Assembly (NCBI GenBank): GCA_903644035.1
Contig: CAHJXG010000226.1
Location: 1-5,345, forward strand
Direction: 5' to 3'
DNA: 5,345 bases
Origin: Rhodospirillales bacterium
Lineage (GTDB): Bacteria > Pseudomonadota > Alphaproteobacteria > Acetobacterales > Acetobacteraceae
Below, piece by piece: positions 1-5,345 of the stretch (positions are counted from its first letter, which is position 1; each line of letters opens with the position of its first letter). The notes under the pieces were generated by a model, which was not told the origin of the DNA, did no database searches, and saw only the letters and a list, made by a program, of their open reading frames with translations. The translations under genes were made by a program, and so were the position numbers.

Positions 1-1
1 C

Positions 2-283
2 TTCAAGGGCACCTTCGGCCCCGGCGCGCACGACCTCGCCGTCAGCTTCCTCAACGACGCCTATGGCGGCACGCCCGTCACCGACCGCAACCTCTATGTG
101 AACGGGGCGAGCTTCAACGGGATTTCCACCCGCCCGGCCACGGCCGCACTCGAAACCGCCGGGACGACGCGCTTCACCATCCCGCCCGCCAACGATCCCG
201 AGGCCATCATCAGCATGGCCGGCGCGGCCTCCGACGCCGCAAGCGTGGCGCCTCCGATCATGCCGATGCTCGCCGGGAGCTGA
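2..283 (+). CDS. C-terminal part of a protein with a CBM36/CBM60-like xylan-binding module (5' end outside window)
   Basis: The open frame enters from the left edge and ends at TGA 281-283, giving 93 visible residues. Visible residues 1-40 carry the features of calcium-dependent carbohydrate-binding modules of the CBM36/CBM60 (xylan-binding) type: the stretch FLNDAYGG (16-23), then TDRNLYVNG (27-35), then FNG. In that family acidic residues in this region, here probably D19 and D28, help bind calcium and sugar hydroxyls. The last 53 residues are a Pro/Ala/Thr-rich tail with no recognisable domain. In bacteria such modules sit on secreted glycan-active enzymes, or repeat in large extracellular proteins of alphaproteobacteria. 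The catalytic part, if any, lies upstream of the window. An internal ATG at 215 is not a credible start, because the conserved module lies before it. The family call is fairly secure; the function of the whole protein is unknown. Confidence 0.75.
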   Translation, partial: FKGTFGPGAHDLAVSFLNDAYGGTPVTDRNLYVNGASFNGISTRPATAALETAGTTRFTIPPANDPEAIISMAGAASDAASVAPPIMPMLAGS

Positions 284-487
284 GCGCATCCAGTGCGCCG
301 TTATGGGCGTCAGGCAAGACGGCCCCATCCGCGCCGACCTCAAGGGCAAGCGCCTGGCGCTTCTCCGGGTCTCTGACAAGCGGCCGTCCTCGACCCAGCG
401 CCCATACCGCCCGAACCAGGCAGGCTGGGCGACCTCGCGCAGCCGGCCCGGCGCGGCAGCCGCCAGGTCGTCCAAGGTGGCGCGGGT
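284..487 (-). pseudogene. Frameshifted internal fragment of an IS1182/IS5-type (DUF772) transposase
   Basis: Read on the minus strand, positions 487-365 encode a 41-residue stretch containing TLDDLAAAAPGRLREVAQ and then AWFGRYGRWVEDGRL. At about 363-371 the similarity moves to another frame (365 down to about 284), which contains EKRQALALEVGADGAVL. Joined, they match the pattern I recall from transposases of GC-rich alphaproteobacteria: a W-(F/Y)-x-R-Y-G-x-R-V-E-D-x-R-L-P block followed by ARQALAxxVGADG. The frame change fits loss of one base. An in-frame stop lies just upstream of residue 1 (488-490), and neither the N-terminal DUF772 region nor the DDE catalytic region is present, so it cannot be functional. 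I see no terminal inverted repeats or target duplication. The family is assigned from memory of the motif, so it is moderately certain. The degenerate coding character and strand are seen directly. Confidence 0.55.
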
Positions 488-525
488 TTAAGGATGCGGG
501 GCAGATCAGACAGCGTTCCGCGGGA

Positions 526-1365
526 TCACGCCGCGCCGCGCCAGCGCAGCACCCAAGCTTCCAGGTACTTCAGCCCCGTGTTGATGACTGCGCCGACCAG
601 GGCCAGCACGAGAATGCCGGCATACACCGACGTCGTGTTGAACAGCCCCGTGGCTTGGCTGATCAGGTAGCCGATCCCGCGGTTGGCCGACATGAACTCG
701 CCGATCACGGTGCCGACCAGGGCATAGGGCACGCTGACCTTCAGCCCCGTGATGACCCAGGCCGCGGCCGAGGGCACGATGACGTGACGCAGCACGGCGC
801 CCTCCCCGCCGCCCATGATCCGCGTCGTGTGGACATAGAGCGGGTTGACCTCGCGCACGCCGGAGTAGGTGTTGAGGAAGATGACGAAGAACACGATGGC
901 GGCCGACACCGCCACCTTGCTCTCGATCCCGATGCCGAACCAGATGATGAACAAGGGCGCCAGCGCGATCTTGGGGATGGAGTAGATCGCGGTGATATAG
1001 GGGTCGAACACCTCGGCCAAGGTCGTGAAGCGGCCGAACAGCAGGCCCAGCACGAAGCCCGATGTGCAGCCGATGCCGAAGCCCAGCACCGTCGCCAGCA
1101 GGGTGATGGACAGGTTGTTCCACAGCGTGCCGTCCAGGGTCCAGCGCCACAGCCGCGCTGCCACAAGGTCGGGCGAGGAGATCAGCAGGGTGTCGATCCA
1201 GCGTCCGGACGCCCCATACCACAGCGCAAGGAAACCCACGCCCACGAGCACCCGCAGCAGCAGCACCCGGCGGCGGTGGCTGCGCCCGGCGGCCTCCAGC
1301 GCAACGACGGCAGGGCTGCGGACCTCTGCCCCGAGGGCACCGGCCGCTTGCGCCAGGCCGCTCAT
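526..1365 (-). CDS. ABC transporter permease, NitT/TauT (BPD_transp_1) family
   Basis: This 279-residue inner-membrane protein forms the channel of the importer, probably as a homodimer, since only one permease gene is present. About six hydrophobic segments are visible, near residues 33-52, 85-110, 123-145, 151-169, 203-222 and 247-264. The cytoplasmic coupling (EAA) loop lies at about 179-200; it contains RIMGGGEGAVLRHVIVP, with the conserved Gly and the closing I-x-P that docks on the ATPase. The segment SIPKIALAPLFIIWFGIG (129-146) is typical of SsuC/TauC-like permeases, as is the length. The frame stays open upstream to 1875, but the chosen ATG at 1365 overlaps the ATPase stop codon (ATGA, 1362-1365). 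It has a GAGG four bases upstream, and the protein upstream of it is only an Arg/Pro/Gly-rich shadow of the ATPase. It is the last gene of the operon. I see no clear terminator after the stop. Confidence 0.93.
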   Translation of the reverse strand: MSGLAQAAGALGAEVRSPAVVALEAAGRSHRRRVLLLRVLVGVGFLALWYGASGRWIDTLLISSPDLVAARLWRWTLDGTLWNNLSITLLATVLGFGIGCTSGFVLGLLFGRFTTLAEVFDPYITAIYSIPKIALAPLFIIWFGIGIESKVAVSAAIVFFVIFLNTYSGVREVNPLYVHTTRIMGGGEGAVLRHVIVPSAAAWVITGLKVSVPYALVGTVIGEFMSANRGIGYLISQATGLFNTTSVYAGILVLALVGAVINTGLKYLEAWVLRWRGAA

Positions 1366-2138
1366 GCCGCCTCGCCGCGGCGTATCTCGGGAGCCAGCGC
1401 CTCCCACAGCCGGGTGTAGGCGCGCTCGAACTCCGGCAGAAAGCGGGCACGGAACGGGTCGCGGTCGGTGGGCAGCGCCACGTCCTCGATCTGCTTGATC
1501 CGTCCCGGACGCCCGCTGAACACCACCACGCGCTGCGCAAGGGTGATCGCCTCCGCCAGATCGTGCGTCACGAACACGACGGTCTGGCGCCGGGCCGTCC
1601 AGATGCGAAGCAGCTGCTCCTGCATCAGCAGCTTGAGCTGCGCATCGAGCGCCCCGAACGGCTCGTCCATCAGCAGGGTTTCGGGGCCGTAGGCGAGCAG
1701 CTGGGCGAGCGCGACCCGCTTGCGCATCCCACCTGACAGCTCCGCCGGAAAGCTGCCGCCGAAGCCGGCAAGCCCGACCTGGTCCAGCATCGCCTCCGCC
1801 CGGGCGGCGCGATCCCGCCGGGGGACGCCATGGAAGCGCAGCGGCAGCTCCACGTTCTGCCGCACCGTGCGCCACGGCAGCACGGCGTCGGCCTGGGTCA
1901 TGTAGCCGACATGCTGGTTGATGCCGCGCACCGGCCGGCCCTCGTGCACGATCACCCCTTCCGTCACGGGCAGGATGCCGGCGATCATGTTCATCAGCGT
2001 GCTTTTGCCGCAGCCGGACGGGCCGACGAAGGCCACGAACTCGCCAGCGGCGATCTCCAGGTCCACCCGGTCCAGCGCCAGCCGCTCCGCCCCGCGCGCG
2101 ACGTAGGCCTTGCGGACGGCCTGGATGCTGATGCTCAC
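1362..2138 (-). CDS. ABC transporter ATP-binding protein, NitT/TauT (SsuB/TauB-like) family
   Basis: This 258-residue cytoplasmic ATPase powers the importer. All nucleotide-binding motifs are intact: Walker A GPSGCGKST (39-47), Q-loop glutamine 82 in YMTQAD, signature LSGGM (134-138), Walker B ETLLMDEP with D158 and catalytic E159, D-loop ALD (163-165), and H-loop H192 in VTHD. The residues after the Q-loop (LPWRTVRQNV) are characteristic of the nitrate/sulfonate/taurine branch of the family. Length is normal for a SsuB/TauB-type subunit with no regulatory C-terminal domain. Translation starts at GTG 2138; its first bases overlap the stop of the substrate-binding-protein gene (GTGA, 2135-2138). 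An AAGG lies eight bases upstream and no ATG is nearby. The 3' end overlaps the permease start by four bases, so the two are probably translationally coupled. The motifs do not show the substrate. Confidence 0.96.
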   Translation of the reverse strand: MSISIQAVRKAYVARGAERLALDRVDLEIAAGEFVAFVGPSGCGKSTLMNMIAGILPVTEGVIVHEGRPVRGINQHVGYMTQADAVLPWRTVRQNVELPLRFHGVPRRDRAARAEAMLDQVGLAGFGGSFPAELSGGMRKRVALAQLLAYGPETLLMDEPFGALDAQLKLLMQEQLLRIWTARRQTVVFVTHDLAEAITLAQRVVVFSGRPGRIKQIEDVALPTDRDPFRARFLPEFERAYTRLWEALAPEIRRGEAA

Positions 2139-3181
2139 CCGAGCCGCCTTGCCGCCTCGGTGGCGACCGACGGATCGAACAGCGCCTCGAAGCTCAGGCT
2201 GGACGGCAGCGGCGCCTCCCCCTGGCTTTTGAGCGAGACGTTGAGGAACTCGACGTTCTTGGCGAACAGGGCCGGGTTGGGCACCGCGTCGTTGAAGTAG
2301 ATTTGCGAGTTGGAGGCGAAGGCCCGTTCGGCGATGGCGGGGTCAAGCTCCAGGAATGGCACGGCGAACGTCTTGAACGCCGCCTTGTCGGCGGCGATGG
2401 CGCGCAATGCCATCGTGATCCCCATGACGTAGCGCACCATCGCTTCCCGCTTGTCCCGCATCGTCCGTTCAGCGGTGGAGGCGATGATGTAGCAGTAGGG
2501 GTTCAGCTCCGCCGGCGGGTTGGCGGCCATGTCGAACAGGTAGGCGCACCCGGCGCGGGTCACGGCGATGTCGGCGGAGGGCGACGACAGGCAGAAGCCG
2601 TCAATGACCTTCTGCTGCAGGCCGGCGACCATGCCGGGGCCGCCGCCCTGGATCGGCACCAGCCGCAGGTCCTGGTTGGGGTTCAGCCCTGCACGCACGG
2701 CCAGCCAGCGCAGCAGGTTGTCCGGCGCCGCGCCCGGCCCCGTCGTGCCCATGCGAAGGCCGCGCAGCACCGCCATCCGGGCGGCATCGGGGCTGGCCTC
2801 GGTCACGCCGGCCGCATCCAGCAGCTCCTTCCGGACCACGACGTGCGACGCGTAGCGGGCGACCGTCTGCACGAAGCTGCGTACGGCGAAACCCTGGCCC
2901 AGCGCGTTCATCGCCTCTCCGGGATCGCCCAGCACGATGTCCACGCCGCCGCCAGCCAGGGAGGCGATGTTCGTGCCGCGGCTGGAAGCGTTGGACACCA
3001 CTTTCACGCCTGCCCGCGCGAAGTGCCCGGCAGCGTTCGCGTAGTCCTCAGCCAGCCAGATCCAGGATTTCGCCGTGGACCGCATCGTCTGCAGTTCCGG
3101 TACGGCCTGGGCGATCGCGACGCGGGGCAGGGTCGCGGCGGTGGTGACTGCGGCCAGGAGGCTACGTCGGCGCAGCAACAT
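2135..3181 (-). CDS. Periplasmic substrate-binding protein of an ABC importer (NMT1/THI5/SsuA-like)
   Basis: This is the first gene of the importer operon, 348 residues. The N-terminus MLLRRRSLLAAV has an Arg cluster before a hydrophobic stretch. That resembles a twin-arginine (Tat) signal, though a Sec signal is possible. A cleavage site is likely after A22-I23-A24. There is no lipobox cysteine, so the protein should be soluble in the periplasm. The mature part fits the NMT1/THI5-like fold: SRGTNIASLAGGGVDIVLG (about residues 70-90), a hinge-like stretch RMGTTGPG, and GGGPGMVAGLQQKVIDGF. Such proteins bind small molecules such as sulfonates, nitrate, pyrimidine precursors or aromatic acids; no ligand can be assigned here. 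Three cysteines (in GFC, GCA and YCY) lie within about 40 residues and might form a disulfide. The ATG at 3181 is preceded by a GGGG about nine bases upstream. The gene diverges from the GMC oxidoreductase gene across a short shared intergenic region. Confidence 0.9.
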   Translation of the reverse strand: MLLRRRSLLAAVTTAATLPRVAIAQAVPELQTMRSTAKSWIWLAEDYANAAGHFARAGVKVVSNASSRGTNIASLAGGGVDIVLGDPGEAMNALGQGFAVRSFVQTVARYASHVVVRKELLDAAGVTEASPDAARMAVLRGLRMGTTGPGAAPDNLLRWLAVRAGLNPNQDLRLVPIQGGGPGMVAGLQQKVIDGFCLSSPSADIAVTRAGCAYLFDMAANPPAELNPYCYIIASTAERTMRDKREAMVRYVMGITMALRAIAADKAAFKTFAVPFLELDPAIAERAFASNSQIYFNDAVPNPALFAKNVEFLNVSLKSQGEAPLPSSLSFEALFDPSVATEAARRLG

Positions 3182-3198
3182 CGCATCTACCCCGAAGC

Positions 3199-3218
3199 TT
3201 GTCTCATGAAGAAGACAA
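3199..3218. promoter_or_regulatory. Inverted repeat in the divergent intergenic region, candidate operator
   Basis: TTGTCT (3199-3204) and its exact complement AGACAA (3213-3218) flank an 8-base spacer, giving a 20-bp site. It lies between the divergent starts at 3181 and 3252, in a 70-bp stretch that is clearly less GC-rich than its surroundings. The size and two-fold symmetry suit a dimeric regulator (GntR, TetR or LysR type), and the position would let it control both operons. The spacer includes the palindrome TCATGA (3204-3209). No regulator gene is in the window and I see no convincing -35/-10 pair on either strand, so the role is inferred. A 6-bp arm pair can occur by chance. Confidence 0.35.
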
Positions 3219-3239
3219 CACCAATGTCAGAACGCGTGC

Positions 3240-3245
3240 AAGGAG
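3240..3245 (+). promoter_or_regulatory. Ribosome binding site deciding the start of the GMC oxidoreductase
   Basis: AAGGAG (3240-3245) is a near-perfect Shine-Dalgarno sequence. It lies six bases before ATG 3252, a good spacing, but only three bases before the in-frame GTG 3249. This favours ATG 3252 as the start. A third, out-of-frame ATG at 3247 is immediately followed by TGA. Confidence 0.7.
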
Positions 3246-3251
3246 CATGTG

Positions 3252-4856
3252 ATGCCTGTGGGGTCGGACGTGCTGGTGGTGGGCGCCGGGTCTGCCGGCT
3301 GCGTGCTCGCGGCCCGGCTGTCCGCGACGGGCCGGCGCGTGACCCTTCTGGAAGCCGGCGGGCGCGGGCGCAACCCGCTGCTCCGGGTGCCGCTGATGAC
3401 GGGCGTGCTGCTGCGCAGCCGCTACGCCAACTGGTTCTATCACACCGAGCCTGAGCCGGGCCTGGCCGGGCGCCGCAGCTTCTGGCCGCGCGGGCGGGTG
3501 CTCGGCGGGTCGTCGGCGATCAACGGCATGGTGTGGGCGCGCGGGCGCCCGTCCGACTACGACGCCTGGGCGCAGGCGGGGCTGCCAGGATGGAGCTGGG
3601 ACGATGCGCTGCGGGCGTTCCGCGGCATCGAGCGCTTCGCGGGCAGCGTGTCGGAATGGCATGGCAGCGACGGGCCGCTGCCCATCACGGACGGCGGGGC
3701 GCGGCACCCGCTGCTGGACCGCTTCGTCCAGGCGGGCGCGCAGGCCGGGCACGGGCTGACGGCGGACTTCAACGCCCCGCCCTATGAAGGGGTGGGGCGC
3801 TACCATTTCACCATCGCCGGCGGGCAGCGCTGGTCGGCGGCGCGCGCCTTCCTGGACCCGGTGCGCCGCCACGCGAACCTCCGCGTGGTCACGGGCGCAC
3901 GAGCCTTGCGGGTGCTGGTCCGGAATGGCCGGGCCCTGGGGGTGCAGACAACGCGCGGATTGTTCCACGCGGAGGAGATCGTGTTGTGCGGCGGCGCCGT
4001 GAACTCGCCGCATCTGCTGATGCTGTCCGGCATCGGCCCGGCAGATGCGTTGCAGGCGCACACCATTCCGGTTGCGGCCGACCTGCCCGGCGTGGGGCGC
4101 AACCTGCAGGATCACCTGTTGGTCCGCGTGGAACACGCGGCGACGCAGCCGGTTACCCTGCAATCCCTGACCCGGGTGGATCGTGCCGCAGCGGCGCTGC
4201 TGCGGGCGCTGCTGTTCCGAAGCGGGCCGGCCGCCAGCTTCCCGCTGGCGGCCGGGTTCTTCCTGCGCTCCGACCCCGCGCTGGAGGAGCCGGACGTGCA
4301 GGCCCACTTCCTGCCGGGCCTGACCACCGCGACCCTGCGCGTCCCCGGCCTTGCCGGGCCGGCGCGTGCCGGGGAGGGGCACGGCTTCATGGCCAACGTG
4401 TGCCAATTGCGCCCCCACAGCCGCGGCACGGTCGGGCTGCGGAGCGCCGACCCGCTGGCTGCCCCGTTGATCCAGCCGAACTACCTGTCCGACCCGCGCG
4501 ACCGCGCCGTGTTGCGCGCGGGCGTGCGCCTGCTGCGCGGCATCTTCGCCCAGCCGGCCTGGGACGGGGTGCGCGGCGCCGAGCTGCAGCCCGGCCCGGA
4601 GGTGCAGTCCGACGCGGCGCTGGACGCCTGGATCGCCCGTACGGCAGACACGGTGTACCATCCTGTCGGCACCTGCCGCATGGGTCGCGAGGGGGACATC
4701 GGCGCCGTCGTGGACGCGAGGCTGCGGGTGCGGGGCGTGGCGGGGCTGCGGGTGGCGGACGCATCCGTGATGCCGCGCATCACCAGCGGCAACACCAACG
4801 CGCCCTCCATGCTGGTCGGCCACCGCTGCGCGGATTTCATGGAGGAGGACACATGA
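3252..4856 (+). CDS. GMC-family FAD-dependent oxidoreductase (choline/alcohol dehydrogenase-like)
   Basis: A 534-residue flavoprotein, probably oxidising an alcohol to an aldehyde or ketone. The FAD dinucleotide-binding motif is at the N-terminus (VVGAGSAGC, G11-x-G13-xx-G16), with the ribose-binding acidic residue in LLEAG. GMC signature 1 is PRGRVLGGSSAINGMVWARG (79-98), and signature 2 is GGAVNSPHLLMLSGIGP (247-263). The C-terminal catalytic pair is H470 in YHPVGTCRMG and N514 in GNTNAP; these align with H466 and N510 of choline oxidase. The signature 1 region has Ile-Asn where choline oxidase has its flavin-linking His, so FAD is probably non-covalent. There is no signal peptide or membrane segment, so it should be cytoplasmic. 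Length is slightly below E. coli BetA (about 556). It resembles BetA and AlkJ-like dehydrogenases, but I would not assign choline as substrate. The stop overlaps the next start (ATGA, 4853-4856), and the importer genes are divergent. Confidence 0.93.
   Translation: MPVGSDVLVVGAGSAGCVLAARLSATGRRVTLLEAGGRGRNPLLRVPLMTGVLLRSRYANWFYHTEPEPGLAGRRSFWPRGRVLGGSSAINGMVWARGRPSDYDAWAQAGLPGWSWDDALRAFRGIERFAGSVSEWHGSDGPLPITDGGARHPLLDRFVQAGAQAGHGLTADFNAPPYEGVGRYHFTIAGGQRWSAARAFLDPVRRHANLRVVTGARALRVLVRNGRALGVQTTRGLFHAEEIVLCGGAVNSPHLLMLSGIGPADALQAHTIPVAADLPGVGRNLQDHLLVRVEHAATQPVTLQSLTRVDRAAAALLRALLFRSGPAASFPLAAGFFLRSDPALEEPDVQAHFLPGLTTATLRVPGLAGPARAGEGHGFMANVCQLRPHSRGTVGLRSADPLAAPLIQPNYLSDPRDRAVLRAGVRLLRGIFAQPAWDGVRGAELQPGPEVQSDAALDAWIARTADTVYHPVGTCRMGREGDIGAVVDARLRVRGVAGLRVADASVMPRITSGNTNAPSMLVGHRCADFMEEDT
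4841..4848 (+). promoter_or_regulatory. Strong ribosome binding site of the CMD-family gene, inside the GMC coding end
   Basis: GGAGGAGG (4841-4848) lies within the last codons of the oxidoreductase gene. Its first GGAGG ends seven bases before ATG 4853. Together with the ATGA overlap, this supports efficient coupled translation of the two proteins. Confidence 0.7.
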
Positions 4857-5345
4857 CGGACCAACCGGCGGCGGGCGCCGCGCCGCTGCTGCAGCAGGTG
4901 GTCGGGCGCCGTGGCTACGCCCTGAGCTACCACCGCATGTTCGCGGCCCATGACCCGGCGCTGCTCGCGGCCTATGACGCCTACTACCGCGAACTGACGC
5001 TGACGCCCCGCGCACTGGACCCGCAGGCGCGGGAAGTCGTCTGGATCGCGCTGCAGGCGGCGACGCGCAAGCAGCACGGCATCATCCACCTGCGCCGGGC
5101 CGAGGCGTGCGGCATGGATGCGGAGGCGATCACCGACAGCCTGGCCGTCGCAGCGGCGGTGGAAGCCTGGCCGGTCCTGGCCTTCGGCGACCAGCACTGG
5201 GCCGAGTGGACGCCACTCAGCCGCGGTGCGCCCCGCTACCTGCGCATGTTCGATGCGGCTTGCGGCGCCTTGCCGCCGGCTGCGGCGGAGCTGGCCGCGG
5301 TCGCCTGCCATGCGGCGCGGCTGACGCATGACGGGCAGGCGCTGC
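4853..5345 (+). CDS. Carboxymuconolactone decarboxylase (CMD/AhpD-like) family protein, 3' end outside window
   Basis: The frame is open from ATG 4853 to the window edge, giving 164 complete codons. Residues 55-118 fit the alpha-helical CMD fold: ALDPQAREVVWIALQAAT, then HGIIHLRRAEACGMDAEAI. The second stretch matches the usual H-x3-A-x3-G-x3-EEI pattern, with H79 in the conserved histidine place. At the positions of the AhpD cysteine pair (C-x2-C-x3-H) there are R72 and H75, so thiol peroxidase-partner chemistry is not expected. From residue 139, LPPAAAELAAVACHAARLTHDG aligns with 55-76, suggesting a second CMD repeat that continues beyond the window. Family members include gamma-carboxymuconolactone decarboxylase, AhpD and many proteins of unknown role. 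Overlap and a shared transcript with the GMC gene suggest a linked step in one pathway. No specific reaction can be assigned. Confidence 0.82.
   Translation, partial: MTDQPAAGAAPLLQQVVGRRGYALSYHRMFAAHDPALLAAYDAYYRELTLTPRALDPQAREVVWIALQAATRKQHGIIHLRRAEACGMDAEAITDSLAVAAAVEAWPVLAFGDQHWAEWTPLSRGAPRYLRMFDAACGALPPAAAELAAVACHAARLTHDGQAL

Noticed and set aside
284..365. Minus-strand reading EKRQALALEVGADGAV as a relic of a Zn-dependent alcohol dehydrogenase nucleotide-binding domain
   Set aside because: The motif alone fits that family, but the directly adjacent AWFGRYGRWVEDGRL block fits only the transposase, and the order and spacing match it.
303..491. A 62-codon plus-strand open frame in the gap after the CBM-protein gene
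   Set aside because: No ribosome binding site or domain. The opposite strand shows transposase-like similarity across the same interval.
488..525. Terminator after the permease gene
   Set aside because: There is only a 6-bp palindrome CCGCGG (518-523), with no stable stem-loop and no T-run on either strand.
526..1875. Permease start at 1875, giving a 449-residue protein
   Set aside because: The extra 170 residues are an Arg/Gly/Pro-rich out-of-frame reading of the ATPase gene. ATG 1365 overlaps the ATPase stop and gives a normal-length permease.
3182..3251. Sigma-70 promoters in the divergent region (for example TTGTCT at 3199 with a -10 near 3222)
   Set aside because: The best -10 candidates match the consensus poorly on both strands, so no promoter is annotated although one is expected here.
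2303..3454. A 383-codon open frame antisense to the binding-protein gene, running into the GMC start
   Set aside because: It is rich in Gly/His/Arg/Gln without recognisable structure, lacks a good ribosome binding site, and shadows a well-supported gene.
3204..5015. A 603-codon open frame antisense to the GMC oxidoreductase gene
   Set aside because: Its composition is Arg/Pro/Ala/His-rich with no domain, and it lies opposite a gene with intact catalytic motifs. Long antisense frames are expected at this GC content.

Overview
The window is very GC-rich (roughly 70% by eye), with tightly packed genes and strong third-position GC bias. The gene content (a Tat-like signal on a NitT/TauT-type binding protein, a CBM60-like module, and a relic of a transposase type common in GC-rich alphaproteobacteria) suggests an alphaproteobacterium. 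Acetobacteraceae (Roseomonas-like) or a relative is my best guess; this is inference, since no rRNA or marker gene is present.

Layout. (1) Positions 2-283 (+) are the C-terminal end of a protein with a calcium-dependent xylan-binding-like module (CBM36/CBM60 type). (2) Positions 284-525 hold no intact gene. On the minus strand there is a frameshifted fragment that reads like part of an IS1182/IS5-type (DUF772) transposase. (3) Positions 526-3181 (-) are a complete three-gene ABC importer operon, transcribed in the order substrate-binding protein, ATPase, permease. The genes are joined by 4-base stop/start overlaps. (4) Positions 3182-3251 form a short divergent intergenic region, visibly less GC-rich, with a 20-bp inverted repeat that could be a shared operator. 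(5) Positions 3252-5345 (+) hold a GMC-family flavoprotein oxidoreductase. It is translationally coupled to a carboxymuconolactone decarboxylase (CMD)-family gene that runs off the end of the window.

How the genes may work together. The importer has no obvious substrate signature. The oxidoreductase has no signal peptide and is probably cytoplasmic. A reasonable inference is an uptake-and-oxidation module: a small organic molecule is bound in the periplasm, imported at the cost of ATP, and its alcohol group oxidised by the GMC enzyme. The CMD-family protein would act on the product or assist. Both halves would be controlled from the shared divergent region. The substrate cannot be read from the sequence.

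I found no RNA genes, CRISPR arrays, intact insertion sequences or phage genes. The window looks like an ordinary catabolic or transport locus next to a small scar of transposition. The most checkable leads are the operator-like inverted repeat, the CMD protein with an apparently duplicated domain and no redox cysteines, and the broken transposase.
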